A stretch of DNA of 64,000 bases from Perkinsus chesapeaki. Taxonomy: Eukaryota; Perkinsozoa; Perkinsida; Perkinsidae. The notes beneath the pieces are model-generated. The model was not told where the DNA came from. It saw only the letters and a list, made by a program, of their open reading frames with translations, and searched no databases. Below are positions 11,691 to 24,752 of this stretch, one piece after another. The DNA lies in NCBI GenBank assembly GCA_013115145.1, contig JAAPAO010000101.1, positions 1-64,000 on the forward strand, given 5' to 3'. A program made the translations under genes and the position numbers. The stretch's first letter is position 1; each line of letters starts with the position of its first letter.

Positions 11691-14600
11691 TAAATTCGAT
11701 GATAGGTACGAGTTACTATACTTCCTCACCATCATCCTTAATGCTCGGTGCCTCCTCCGGCACTATATCCTTCAATGGTGTCCTTGTGTCCTTCGGGGCC
11801 TCACTACCCCTGGCTAGAAGTGTATCCTGATAACCCATATTACAGAGGTTCCCTGTGTACCAACGCGAAAGAGGGTATTATTGAATAATGTGAGGAGGGG
11901 GATCAAACTTAATTATTGATAAAGAGTAAAGATACGATTCAGTTCTTTACCAATTTCACTTTGTTCATTCCATTAGAGGATTATTTTTAAACACCCAAAC
12001 CTCGAGTGGATTCGACTGCGGAACTCACAGGGACGATAATTCCTCATACCACTCCCTCCCCTATTCGTCGAACTTCCCATGATACCTCCCCTGTGATAAC
12101 CTACATTTCTCTCTGCCTCCATATAACGATACACCAATGGCATTATCCCTCTCAACATCCTATGGGCAAGTGCTTCATACTGTGATCGTCTTATTAAATA
12201 ATGTCTGATGGAATATTATACAAATCCGTCTTCATCATCACATCTACTCACTACCAACTAACCAGAATTCCAAGTTCAAGCGAATCCCCGCCAAAAAGTG
12301 CATTTCGCCACCACCATCTTGACCACTGTGGTGTGGTAATGACCATTCTACCTCCTGCCATTGGCCGAGTCAATGACAAAGCACTCCTCATCCCCCTCCT
12401 CAACATCCTCCGTATCAACCTCTTGTGTTGTCATCTCTTCCCATTCCTCACCTATAAACTCATACCGACTTTTCCAAAAATAAACCATCAAAGGTACCTC
12501 GCTGATATACTTTGGGGCATTTAACATAAAGTATATCTCGGACTGATTTAATCATATCCATATCGACCAAATGTGACACCTACAAAAATGTATACGTGAA
12601 TCGCTTCGCTCCGCCTACTCTAATAAATCCATCTTCCCTCAACAAGTCTAATGCTTTGTGCTCTTGATAAGCATCCAGCGTTCGTGTACTTTCCGGTACT
12701 GGTTGTGTTAATATGTTCGGCACTGGCGATCCAACATCATAACCGTACCTTTTCAATACAATTTCATTATCGGCATGAAATGGCGACAATAAAATAGTTT
12801 ATAAAAATAATAGCACTTATAAATAATCCTAATATTCACTACACCCACCTGCTTCATGAAGACATCACTCATTTGCAGTGTATCAAACCATCATTGGTGG
12901 TACGCTAATCATGTATTATCAAACTCACCAGTTCGAAGAATGGTAAGGACAACTCATATGAAGATATGAACATATCACATGGATGAAAATTGTGTAAAAT
13001 AATAAAGCCGTATTTTCACAACCCCTCCCTCCTGCCCTCCTACATAACACTTCCATCAATGCTCCTCGGCACCCTTCTGAAAATAGGATCGAATACTCTA
13101 TTCTCCGACCATCTCCGCACCAATAGATCATATATCTCAATCCTTAACCGTTGCAATGTCTCGCCTGACTCATCCATTACTCCATTATTATTATTACTAT
13201 TATTACTGATGCCTTCCCCTCGCGATTCCTTCTTTAATTTATCCCATCGAATTGCCGACAGCAGAGGAAACTCGCTGACTGCTGCTCGATTAAGAACTCT
13301 TTCTGCAAGGCTGAGAGCTGAAGACCAGAGGACCACGGTGCAGAAATAAGACCGATGGAGGATGAAAAAGATCCTAGTGCGGAGATATGACTTTGTAGAT
13401 TAGTGGTGGACGTGCTCGTAGCCATAAAAAGATCTACGGTTCGGGAGAAGCTGTAATACTTCTTTGGCAGGGAAACGCTTCCCATTTCTATCGGAACGTC
13501 CTTTTCTGAGCCTTACCAAGTTCGACTTCTAGCCAAACGTATGCTCTCTAGATGCAAGTTAATAGTATCATAGTCTATCATAGTGTATAATCCTTCCAAG
13601 CCCTTAACGTACCTGGACCTGATTCCTCCTCTCCTCGAGATACTATAGCGTTAGCGACCATATGTAGCACCTGATTTGAAGGAAATATGGTATGATTATT
13701 TCAACACAATACCCGTTCTGTCTTCATCATTTGAGCTTCACAGCCTCCACACACCATATTGGCCCTTCGTATTCGAGTAAGCAAATCATGCGGACTAAAA
13801 CGACATGTGCCGGGATCGAACCCGCGTACCCCAATTACTCTGCCTTATATGGATTAACTACCGCTAAGGAGCTCCATACTGTCCGATATGAAGGCAGGTG
13901 GCTCCTATTCAACGGGGTCTTCGCCTCGAGAGCTAAGGTCAACTAAAGATTCCTAGGCTTCAGCTTCCCACTGTGAGATTCCATGAAGGTCGGTTGGATG
14001 CCTTCCCCTCGAAGGTCAGTTCGACTCTTCTTGTGAACTGCTAATGCCGAGACACCTGTTGCCGCCAAGGCCTAGGATCAAACAAAGGAGCGGTAAGCTC
14101 GCGGCCAGGATAGACGAATTCAACACTTTCCTTCCATTAGTAACATAGTTGCCATCATTCTTTCTACTACATGAATTATTAATTCGTGATGAGCATCCAT
14201 TCACAGATCAATCTCTGCCTACACTTATTTATTATAATAGGCCAGAAATATATTACCAGTAAACTGATAACGGTAATATTTAATACGTATATTGCTAGTA
14301 TTATTAAATACATTCAAGTACTAAATTAGTAATAGTAAATTAGTATTAATTTTACTAGTGTGAGTGTTATTAAACCTATAACATTACTAATACTTATTCT
14401 TATTACCACAACTGCCACTCCTGCTATCTTGACTCTAGTCTGCCAAGTTAGCAGATCCTTTTTGGTCATCTTTAACTTACCATGGCTGAAGTTGATAACC
14501 TTGAAAGGATTCTTCAGCTCCATTTTAGAAACTGGTCAGACGCTTATTAATTAAACTTGAATAACACAATACCATCAGCAATTGCAGCAGTAATAAAGGT

Positions 14601-17179
14601 AATTATCATCACCAACATGCAAAAGCATGACCGCGCGCCACTAAATACTAACCTGGCAGAATTGTTCTTCCTTCAACAAGGTGCCGAGTATCGGCCTCCA
14701 ACATCTCCTATCCTCCCTTTCCAAAGTACCTCCTCAATATCTAGCCCTTGCGCTGCTGCATAATACCTGTGTGAGTAGACACGTAGATGCAACAATTATA
14801 TGTAGAAATGATATATCCGATACTACCCGCTCAATCGAAGATACAACCATTCCGCCATTGATAAGGTTAATAGAGGGAAAGATACTAATAAGGTCAGAAT
14901 GACCGCAAGTGCTGTTGGTACTGATATATGATTCAGAATCTGACGGACAAATATAGGGTTCCGTCAACCTGACCGTACAGTCTCGCGAGAGTCCATCGAC
15001 TTCGTCAAATCGAAAGCGCATGATACAACCAAAGCAATAAGGATTAGATCACCGGCAATAACCAGGGAAGATCTAAAAGCAAATCGTCACGCGCCACATA
15101 ATTCAGCCTTGCCTCAAAATGACTTTCTTCTGACTTGGAGAGAGCTCCAGCGGCGGCGCATTATCGTCGTTTGTAATCATCGCCGGATCTAGCCGCCCGG
15201 AAATGCAGTAGGAATTTAACCCGTGAGCAGCTCTCACTTTGCAAGTGTATTTTATACGATGCCTCTACAGTGTTGAATGTCAAAAGGCAAATAATAGGGG
15301 AAGATGCCAGCAACCTGAAGAAACTATTGCGACCAGAGCAACACTTTAACACTGTCGTTTCTTATTAATCTTGCTTTAAAATCACGTATAGATATAAGTT
15401 GCCGATTCAGCAACTTATATTATTTATTATACTCAGCAATGCTGAATTTCAAGATCGGTTCTAGGTAATATACACTAGAAACACTCTTGGGTCGAGATTG
15501 AGATTGGGCTCACCATTGTAAAGTAGACGACGATGATGACGGGTTATGGGCAGCATCCAACTGAATAGTAATGGTTATTGCAGATAATAAGAATAGCATC
15601 TGAGCCTTTATGAGAGGAGAGTTAACGGAAATACGGTATGACCTTTTTAGTGATGTTTTTAAGCTTGCAGCATATATGAGTGTCGGTGTGGGTATGCGTA
15701 TGGCCCTCTATTAACAGGATATCTTTAAGGATGAGTAAGCTCAATAAAATAAACCTGACAGCGAGCATAAACAATACTCATTACTAAGGAAAACACTCCA
15801 TGGAAGACAAACACTATGTAGGTAATCAGCATGCATGGTCAAGCAGGTGATTTCTAAAGTATCTTTCGAGGGTGAAGCTAAGATACTTTCATTACCGACA
15901 CGAAACTACAACTAACTCAAGCGCCAAAAGGCTCAGAGCCCTGGTTCGCGGTTTAATTCTCCACCATTTGGCGATATACCTCCCTTTCCCTATTACATTG
16001 GCGCATTGGTTTGCTTCCATCTGATACTGTGGTCTGCTGGTAGCTGGATGATAATTAGCATTACCCATATAAGTAATAGAATCGATGATATTAGAAACTG
16101 AGCAAGCAATACTCTTCAGTATTCTACACCAACTTTTACACCGATATTATGTATAACCATACGGGCCAAGTTGAGGCATCCTAATGTGAGCCACCAGTAT
16201 CTGAAATGTTATACACATCCTCGTATCATTATACTGTTGACTAGTCCGCACCGTATAGGCATAAATACCAGTGGCGACTATATCCAAAATATACAGCACA
16301 AATGGCAATATGCATTTAGTCGCCGTGAAGCAGCAATAATAAACATCTTTGGTGACTAGAATCCTTGACTGTGAAATAGTTCGATATTATTAAAATTATA
16401 TCTATGATTATATTCAGATTCATTAACTTATCTACTTCTTAAACGCCTCATTGAGTTGAATGTTGATTTAGTGCTTTGTGCGTCGTCGTCTCCCTCGACA
16501 CTTACATTCCTATACTAACTATTACCAAGGCTGATGCTAGAGTCTCAGCTGGGATGGTTATAATGAGGGATAATGGCACACCTTACAAATGATAGGTAAT
16601 CTACAAAGATACTTTCAAGTCTCACCATGAATTGCACGGGTTAAGCTAAGATACCCAATCAAGACTAATGATACTCCTTGTACCTAAAGTCAACTTCAAG
16701 AACAGCGTGGGTGCCTTACCTACATAAATGAAAGCTGCTATAAGCCAAACCCAGAGACGATGATTAGCTGTTCGCCAGAGACTTCCAAGTTGACTAAGCT
16801 TATCCTAATGAAGGCTTATGCTAAATAAACGAGGGGTATCTTACAGTTGGGTCAGAAGGGAAATCTGGTATGTATATTCGACGAGCAGGAGGGTTGGATT
16901 TTAGGTACTTTGAGGAAGGCACTATTGATAAGTAGAAAGAGGCCTATAGAGCGACGCAATATGAAGCTCATTCTGAGTGTAGATACTGTAAACGGCCGCA
17001 ACGGCAAATGCTGACTGACTGCTACATTGTCGCGTTGAGGAATTGTAAGAGTAGTCAAGAATGCAAGATTCGAAACTAAAATCATCAAGGTAGTTTAGTT
17101 ATCTCTGTGAGTGTAGGACTGTAAGAGAATTAGAGGATCACTGATTTCTTCTCAACTCTGTAACTAATAGGTCCGCGTA
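11691..17179. other. AT-rich gene-poor region
   Basis: About 5.5 kb with only short ORFs on either strand and many ATT/TAA trinucleotide runs. I see no family similarity and no chain of splice-compatible exons. A tRNA-like relic lies at 13801-13883. Confidence 0.5.
13801..13883 (-). tRNA. Degenerate tRNA-like sequence
   Basis: On the minus strand there is a B-box-like GGTTCGATCCC with a T-stem carrying one mismatch, and an A-box-like GGAGCTCCTTAGCGGTAG at the expected distance. The acceptor arms pair at only about four of seven positions and no clean D-stem forms. It reads as a tRNA relic or tRNA-derived repeat, not a working gene. Confidence 0.3.
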
Positions 17180-17450
17180 GGTTGGCGGCCATTCTAGTGA
17201 GCTACNNNNNNNNNNNNNNNNNNNNNNNNNNNNNNNNNNNNNNNNNNNNNNNNNNNNNNNNNNNNNNNNNNNNNNNNNNNNNNNNNNNNNNNNNNNNNNN
17301 NNNNCCTGTTAAGGGCTGCGTTGGCGGCCATTCTAGTGAGCTACCTGTTAAGGGCTGCGTTGGCGGCCATTCTAGTGAGCTACCTGTTAAGGGCTGCGTT
17401 GGCGGCCATTCTAGTGAGCTACCTGTTAAGGGCTGCGTTGGCCACCATTC
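17180..17450 (+). repeat. 39-bp tandem repeat (minisatellite) spanning an assembly gap
   Basis: The unit starting at CTGTTAAGGGCTGCG and ending at AGTGAGCTAC is repeated perfectly at least three times after the gap; a partial unit precedes it and a diverging unit follows (GGCCACCATTCG). As 39 is a multiple of three, all copies share open frames, but no gene context supports translation. The true copy number is unknown because the gap sits inside the array. Confidence 0.9.
17206..17304. other. Assembly gap (99 N)
   Basis: An unresolved base run inside the 39-bp tandem array; probably collapsed repeat copies. Confidence 0.98.
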
Positions 17451-20400
17451 GACATGGCATATATCTTGGGGCTAGACGGGCTGCTTACTGTAGGCAAAGG
17501 CTTAGCAATCTGGTGATGTTGGGAAGTTATATGACATTATGAAAGATCTGTAAAGTATACTCACTGAATTGGTTCGGCTAACAAACTGCTTTATGATGAA
17601 TTAGCTATGCAACTGATAATTAGGCTTGAAGAAATTGTTAAAGGTTGAGTTTTAGTGTTGGATTAATTGGAGGATATTTTTAGGTTGAAGCTCGAAAGAT
17701 TCTATCTAGGTTGGTAGTACGTCATCCGAAGTATTTTGTAAAATATGTCTGTATCATCCAATAACGATGAGCTTCGGGCAGCCTTAAATCGTCGCTTAGC
17801 AAAGCGAGCTCATAAAGTAGTACCACTCAGTCCAGCAGGAACTTATTATCGATTCAGGATGCTACTAAACCACCACAGCAGCATAGGTCCATATTTGGGA
17901 ATGATGATGGTAAGGGAGCGGTATGAATACTACTATTATTAGTCATATTGTTATTAGGGATGAGCTCAGTCAACAGCACTAAATCTGAGGTAAGTTATTT
18001 ATAATAGTTAACATTTAAAATGTTGGAAGATCAACACTGGGGTCGATCAATGAACCTATGTGCAAATTCAGAATCGATTCCACAATTACTCTTCGCACGT
18101 TGCTGCAATCGATTGTGAATCTATCCTCAATGGATCTAATGAACAGGGGGACTGCTCGATTAGGCTATGGGGGTTAGGACGGCGGGATTAAGCGAACTAA
18201 TGGACCATATATCTTCCTTTTTATGAACTAGTCGCATCATTGTTTTTTCAGAGTCGACCATCATCGCAGCCCCCTAATAGATCTATTGATAAGAGTAAGT
18301 ATCTCGTTGAATTCATGAGGCTATATTATTTATCTAGGAGCTTCAAGCCCGCCAACAGCTGGCATGTTTAATACTTCGGAAAGGAAAGGCAGCAGCACTT
18401 TGGCGCCTGCTAATGGTAGGGAGCTAGTCAACTCTGAGGTTCTCATTGTGAAATGATGCCGAAGTATTGGTCGGTCGAAGAGAAGTAAAGGAATGGTAAC
18501 GCTTAGCAACATGCTCGCCGCGTAATAGTCCAGTATTAGAAGATACCCAAGCTAGGTTGATAAATGGAGAGTGGACAACTCGTTGACTAAATAGAGAAAT
18601 ATATATATTATTGTTGAAGTCATATGCATAAATAGTGCGTCAATAGGCGGTGTTAGTGTGCCGATTTGAGAACCAGTCAAACCGGGCTTGGATATATCAT
18701 CGGGACTGTTGGTGTTGTGCGTCAGAGGCAAAGCGTTCCTCTACTCCAGCTGGTCTACGATGGTTTAGTAAAGGATCACATGACCAAGCTCAAGAGGAGG
18801 AGCAAGGGGAGCTCAGCAAGCCTAGGACCAGTAGTGTAACGGAACAGGTAGTAAAAGTGGGGACTGGGGGGAGGGGGAAGGGGGAAATGGATAATACAGA
18901 CCTAGGCGAAAAGGGGTGTATAAGGGGCATTATTGGGAAATAATTGTGGAAAGCTATAATGGGGGATTTGGAGTTTGTGAAGTGATTGAGAGAAATGAAG
19001 TATGGTTGTGTATGTGTTATAGTAGTGCTAGGGGTCTAGTGAGCCATTGTGTAGAGTAAGGCTGTCGGGGATAGTCCGGAGTCTGTTGTTAGGACGGCTC
19101 CTATCCTAGCATGTTAATAAATCGTTATCATCCCTTGCAATCTCTTCAGGGCAGCGTTCTTTCTGTATTACCTAAGAGTGGTTCCCATAGGCAATCAGCT
19201 GACTCTTCTGATTCCACTCAACCTCCTCCAGCGGAGGAGGCACGTCCCAGGCAGTTGCCGCGCACTTCATCCGTACTAGTCGCGAGTCTCGAGGCCTTCG
19301 ATTGGGCAGGTTAATTGATAGTTGTTGAATTTCAGACCAAAACTCGGAGTGCAGTTGATGCAGTAGTTGGCGGAAATGTGGTAGGAATTAGTGCATAGTA
19401 GAAATGGGAAGTGGATTGATTAGGCTGGTGCGGCGAACGGTGATGAGGATGGGGATGCTAGGACGGCTAAGGCATCGATTGCCGGGGTTCATATGGAAGG
19501 GTATCTTTCAAAGCTTAGCTCCGGAACAGTAAAGAGATGGCAGAAAAGGTGGGAGGTTCAAGCGAGGTTTTCATGTCGAAAAAGATACGCAGGTATTTCA
19601 TACTGGAAGGCGGATATTTGGGGTATTTGAAAGCACCTGGCCCAGCGGACTTAGCGAAGAAAACGTTCGATCTGTCCAAGGCGAGGTTGGTGAAATATAT
19701 GCTACTCACACACTATTAACCGGTTTTAGTAATGTCGAGAAGGCGGAATCTGACGACCCTAATAGCGCCGATTTTAACCTTATTTATAGTAAGCTTTAGT
19801 ACAGGGACGGACAAAAAGGGAATGGTTACGTTCCAGATGAGAATGTTTACAATATGAGGGCACCGTCGGTGGGGGAGATGAGGAAATGGATGAACTCTAT
19901 ACAAATAGTTATTGCTGCCACGTAATAATGTGGCGCGCGGTCATGGCAGGTGATAAGTGGATGGCAGATATAATGGAGGACGAGGAGGGATGGAAGGGGC
20001 ATCGGAGGTTGATAGGATGTCTGATTCGGCGCCGAGTAGTAGGGTGGGGAGGAGGGGGCTGGTATAGGAAGGAAGTGAGCTGATTAGGAAGGTATCTTGA
20101 TAGAGAATAATAACAAAGGCGTCAGATGTTACCGAAGATATTATTCACGTAGCTTGGAGATTCATCGTATTGCCGATGACGAGATGTGGCTAGATGCGTG
20201 TTCTAGGTCGTAGTAGTGCTTGTTAGCCAGTTTGGAAGCGTAAATACAGAAATGCTCACAGAGGAGGAACTCTCACGGCTTGTGCGGTTCTTCGATGTTG
20301 AGGTGGACTTCCTTTTGGGTGGCTAGTAGTTAGTTAATGCTTTATAATGTCCTGTATTAGGTCTTGGGGGATCATCAGCATCTGTCGGGCGTATGAATTC

Positions 20401-20628
20401 AGTTAGCTCTCCGAAGCCTGTGACCAGTAGTAATATGCCATCTACTATATGGGAGGTAATAGGGAGGGAGGAAGTGGGCGCTTATTATTGGTTGTTATTA
20501 GTTTGATACGGAGAGATTGGATAGGATGTTTGAAGAGGAATGGTTTGATGTTGTTGAGGAGCTGAAGGATGGTAAATGCGATAAGGATGAAATGGGTAAG
20601 TTATGCGGGGAGACGGTATTGATGAATT

Positions 20629-20653
20629 CGGGTTTTGAAAACCCGAAACCCGG
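20629..20653. repeat. Dispersed palindromic repeat, copy 1
   Basis: CGGGTTTTGAAAACCCG, a palindrome with 8-bp arms, is followed by AAACCCGG and, about 15 bp later, GAGGATATT. A closely related copy lies about 1 kb downstream. Confidence 0.6.
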
Positions 20654-21665
20654 ATAAGACTTGGTGTGAGGATATTATCATAGCTGAGAGTGATCATCAT
20701 GAACCAATATAATTGTATGGCCCTCAATAGTTGATACAAAGTGCCTCGATGCAGTAGTATATTAATAAGTATTAATAATATTAAATATCATTCACTTCAT
20801 CATTTATTACAATCAATTCATATTATTAATGATTATATCGACTATTATTAATAGTTAGCAGCATGGTCATATCTTCCTCCTCCTACTACTGTGTGCGCGT
20901 CTTCCTTACCTATACATAACTAATTGATATGACAAAAGGATTTAAGATATTAGTTTTCCTTTTATTAACTTAATAGCCCTTCATAAGTCTCTAAATTGGC
21001 TTATTTATTGTAGCGGTATCAACAAGTAAGATGATAGATGGTGTGACAAGATGTGGTGGTGATCTATATGCTACCCTGGCCAAGATGGATACCAATGCTT
21101 ATGTAGTAGTGGAGGGGGGATGGGTTAATAGTACGCTGCCGTTCTACCGTTTATATCTCCTTTTATTGGGTGTCTAGGGAAAGGGTGGTGTGTGGGGAAG
21201 TTGATATAAGGATGCTTCGATGTCTCGTTTTACCGTCTTCCTGCTGGGGCTTGGGATTTATACTTTGCCGTCTTGAGAGTAATAAATGATAGTAAATATG
21301 TTTGACTTGTATATCACCATATACTCTTCGATTGGTAAAGGGGGTGAGTAGTTGCCGAATCGAGCCGGAGGGTGGATTTTACGGACGTTTAAGAATAGTC
21401 GGCGAAAGATCATTGATGATAGTGAATTCGGGAATGGTGTTGTAGTTGAGCTGTATCGGAAGTAAGATGTATTATTATCGGTGATGTTCAGACTACCATA
21501 AATTATGACGATGCTCATATTGCCATAGAGAATAGGATAAAGAGCTCATCAGAGGCCAAAGATCAATGCTTATCAATAGTACAGGAATATATGCAAAGAT
21601 TGGCTGGATATATTAATAAGTAATGAGAGGCAGGAGAGGGGAGGGGGGGGGGTCGGTTGAAAATC

Positions 21666-21690
21666 CGGGTTTCGAAAACCCAAAACCCGA
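21666..21690. repeat. Dispersed palindromic repeat, copy 2
   Basis: CGGGTTTCGAAAACCCA followed by AAACCCGA and then GAGGATATT nearby, in the same order as at 20629-20653. It lies next to a poly-G tract. Confidence 0.6.
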
Positions 21691-22297
21691 GTTAGAGAGA
21701 GGATATTGACATGGTGAATGGTAATCATTGATTGATATAGTTGTAGGAGCCTTTAGAGGGTGCAGCAATAACTCATACCAATCCTTATATCTTGTTACTT
21801 TTTGTTGCTATCATTAGTATTGTTTTCTATGCAGTAGATGGAAAATATAAAAGTAATAATAATAATAATAGATACTGATAATTCAGTTTAGTGGTTTACC
21901 ATTATGTACATAGTAGTTTAAAATGTATAGTGCTGCTGCTGCTTATGACGATAAATGATATGTTATAAGATCCCAGAGCTTGGTCCAGTCGTACGGATAA
22001 GTGATAGGAAAAATGTTCTAATTGACGATAGACAATAGACCGTCCGATAGGAGATATAATTGTAGAGCGAAACATGAACTGGATTTCTTATGTTTACAAC
22101 GCTTGATTCTCTGGCTGTGACTCCATGGTGGGGGCACGAGGTTAATCTTTGGCAGGTGGTTGGATATCCGAGCTCAATGGAAGATGCATGAGAGCCATGG
22201 GGAGTCATCAGGTCTATTCAGTAGTAAAAGCAAAGGTCCTATAAAGGTAATATGCAGTACTATTATTATCGTAGTTGGCAACCTTGTGCTTTAGCCC

Positions 22298-24236
22298 ATG
22301 GCTGCTCCGGTGTTATCGTCGGACTTCCCGGCCCTGCTGGAGGCGGTTGCACGGTTACGGTCTGAAATTGACAAGTTGTTTTCGATGGACGAGGCAAATT
22401 CCAAGGTAAGTTTCACGGCTGGAAAAATTGTTTTTTTCCGAGATTTTTCGTCGGAAATCTAACAGGTTAAATGTACTTGTGCGATTGTTCCTGATCCTAA
22501 GGTCACACCACCTGACGGCAAACGGGACAGCGTATCTTTGCGCACTCGGAAGAAAGCAGAATGTCCTGTCCATAACGGGTAAGTGTCCACTGCGTTGGTG
22601 GTGTTGAATTGATATGCATCATATCAGGCCATATCAGGAATGGCGGCGGCAGTTGGAGGCAGTTCTACAAAGGCTAGGATCGGAGCTTGAGGTAACCGGG
22701 GAACGGGTTGGAGAAGGAGGTTGCATTGGCTGTAGTGATAATAATACGGGTATTATTAAATACTAGTTATGAGCAACTTTAATGTTATATGCGTTGGTTA
22801 GTAGAATAGAATATGCCTGAAAAATAAAAACCGATAAAATTGCATAGAGGTGAATTTCGAAGTTTGTTCAGTGATCCTGTGCCATATGGTGCATCTGCGT
22901 TAGTGATATAAGCAAAGATAATATAATTTATATTCGGTATCATTTTAAAAATATAATGTTAATTGGGCATGCTGCATCAGTGGGCGGCAGCGGCGGTTTA
23001 GTATAAAGAGCAGTGTAGGCGAGAGGATTCATGTCTATGCGCCTTATAGCTGAAATGCCTCCTCCTCCTACGATTCGCTAATGCTTGATTGTGATTTAGA
23101 CAGCGGTGATTGAAGAGCTGGATAAGCAACTGCAAACAACTAATGTATGGGAGCCTAAATGTCAGGGGTCCTTGGGAGAAGGAGTGCATGGCCCTAAATT
23201 GGTAAGGAGTTTGCGGAGGGAGCGGTATGAGACAGTTGTTGTTGTAGATATTGGACAGAGGACAGTACTATCTTACAACGTCATGGACGCCACATTTGTT
23301 GAAGATAATAAGAGGTGTGTCATAGAAGAGCATGAGATTAGCTTATTACGTGGCAACTAGGCGAGCTCGTCGTTTGTTTAACCGAGGAACTCAGTTCGCT
23401 TGGAACTTGTATTAGATATAAAACTAAAGGAGATTCAACTCTCCGAGGTACATTCGCTTTCAGACCATCTGAAAGCGTCTGGGTAGGAATCGTTCATGCT
23501 TATAGGGGAACATAAAACGTCTCAAGAGGGCATGGAGTTGACATTTGCTCTAGGAGAGAATCAACTATCGGAACTGCCACCTCTGTTAAAGAAGACATTT
23601 CTGCAAGGGTAGATTGGTGTACCTACTCACCAAGCCTGCCGAGCTAGCATTCAATAAGCCGCGGTTTCCTTCATACATACTCACTATGGGCGATGGTGCA
23701 CTCGGGAGTGTGCGAAGGCTTCTTCTCGTAGTTCAATTACTTTTATCATCTCTCAGCAACTTTCGATGTCCAAGCTACCACAGTTCGTTCACATCCTTGC
23801 AGTGCCACCATCATAACGGAACACACCATCAGTGGTGTTGTGGCGGTTATCAACTGCGCATGGTGAGCCATGGAGGTGGGATGGGAAAAGGGTTTCACGG
23901 CGGTGGATTGGTCAGGCGACTGATGAAAAATCGAGTTGCCCGGACAACTTCGGCGATCAATCACAAGAAGGGTATAAAGGGCAAGGCCTCTGGTAAGATT
24001 TGAATTTCGTGGCGCGCGGTAATCTGGCTCGCTTAGCTGCCCTTGGGAAGGCAAAACGGACCAGTCAGAAGTACACGTACTCTGGCAGTTCGAGCGCGGC
24101 GCAGCAGGCGGCGAGCAGCCCGGTTGATGATGATGAGTCGCCGGATCCACAGAAGAGTGGCGGCAGCTCCTCGAAGGGATCGATACCGCCGCTTGACTTT
24201 ATGGTGGCATTTTCGAATGAGGCTGGTGTAGGCTAG
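22298..24236 (+). CDS. Hypothetical protein, 8-exon model, coiled-coil start and Ser-rich tail
   Basis: Phase-consistent exons: 22298-22405, 22466-22578, 22628-22691, 23100-23201, 23259-23349, 23506-23608, 23757-23992, 24037-24236. All introns are GT-AG and the total is 338 residues ending at TAG. The N-terminal part is helical (LLEAVARLRSEIDKLF; EWRRQLEAVLQRLGSELE; VIEELDKQLQ), predicting short coiled coils. The middle has a His/Cys cluster (CHHHNGTHHQWCCGG) that could bind metal. The tail is Ser/Asp-rich (SSSAAQQAASS). I do not recognise a family. The first four exons and the last two are best supported; exons 5 and 6 have alternative splice choices, so the centre may be wrong. Confidence 0.5.
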
Positions 24237-24591
24237 TTAGTGGGGAGGGGAGGAATAGATTTGTGAGTTATCAGATGATATCTAGTTATTGTGGTACGAC
24301 TGCTGATGATTTGAACTCGAGAAGGACACCGGAGACTCAAGGTGAGAGTTCGCTAAGGTCTTCGAGTTGGCACTACAGCGTAAAGCGAACCGGTATGGAA
24401 ATTAGTTTTTTATGGCTTGTAAGAGCGAGTACGGGAAAGGTAGTTAATGGACCAGAACTTCTGTAATTCTGAGCTGGAATCAGGAGGGTTCTCGGTACGT
24501 TCATTTGCATGTAGCGAAATTGCCGCAGAAGAAGGGTGTTGTCTAACACCCGAGACTATTCATCTCACTTCACTTTCTGGCCATTTTTGCG

Positions 24592-24655
24592 CAGTACCGT
24601 GAGAATCCCAGTGTCTTGCAGTGCCGTGAGAATCCCAGTGTCTTGCAGTGCCGTC
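24592..24655. repeat. 27-bp tandem duplication
   Basis: Two and a half copies of a unit beginning CAGTGCCGTGAGAATCCCAG, the first with one substitution. It is noncoding in every plausible model. Confidence 0.85.
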
Positions 24656-24752
24656 CCAAGCACGCCCTAGATTTCCCTCGTAGTCGCTGAAACATCACAA
24701 CTCTACAATAGTATTGTGATTCTCCTTGTTCCTTTTAGTGTATGGAGCGTGC

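Larger units (their letters stand above)
17451..22297. other. AT-rich gene-poor region with dispersed repeats
   Basis: Only short unsupported ORFs occur, with ATT/TAA runs and a poly-G run near 21640. A few plus-strand segments near 18650-18940 and 19110-19310 have coding-like composition but lack splice partners. Two copies of a palindromic repeat are listed separately. Confidence 0.45.

Noticed and set aside
17182-17542. ORFs through the 39-bp tandem repeat as a repeat protein
   Set aside because: Openness follows from the unit length being a multiple of three; there is no start, signal or splice context, and the gap prevents judgement.
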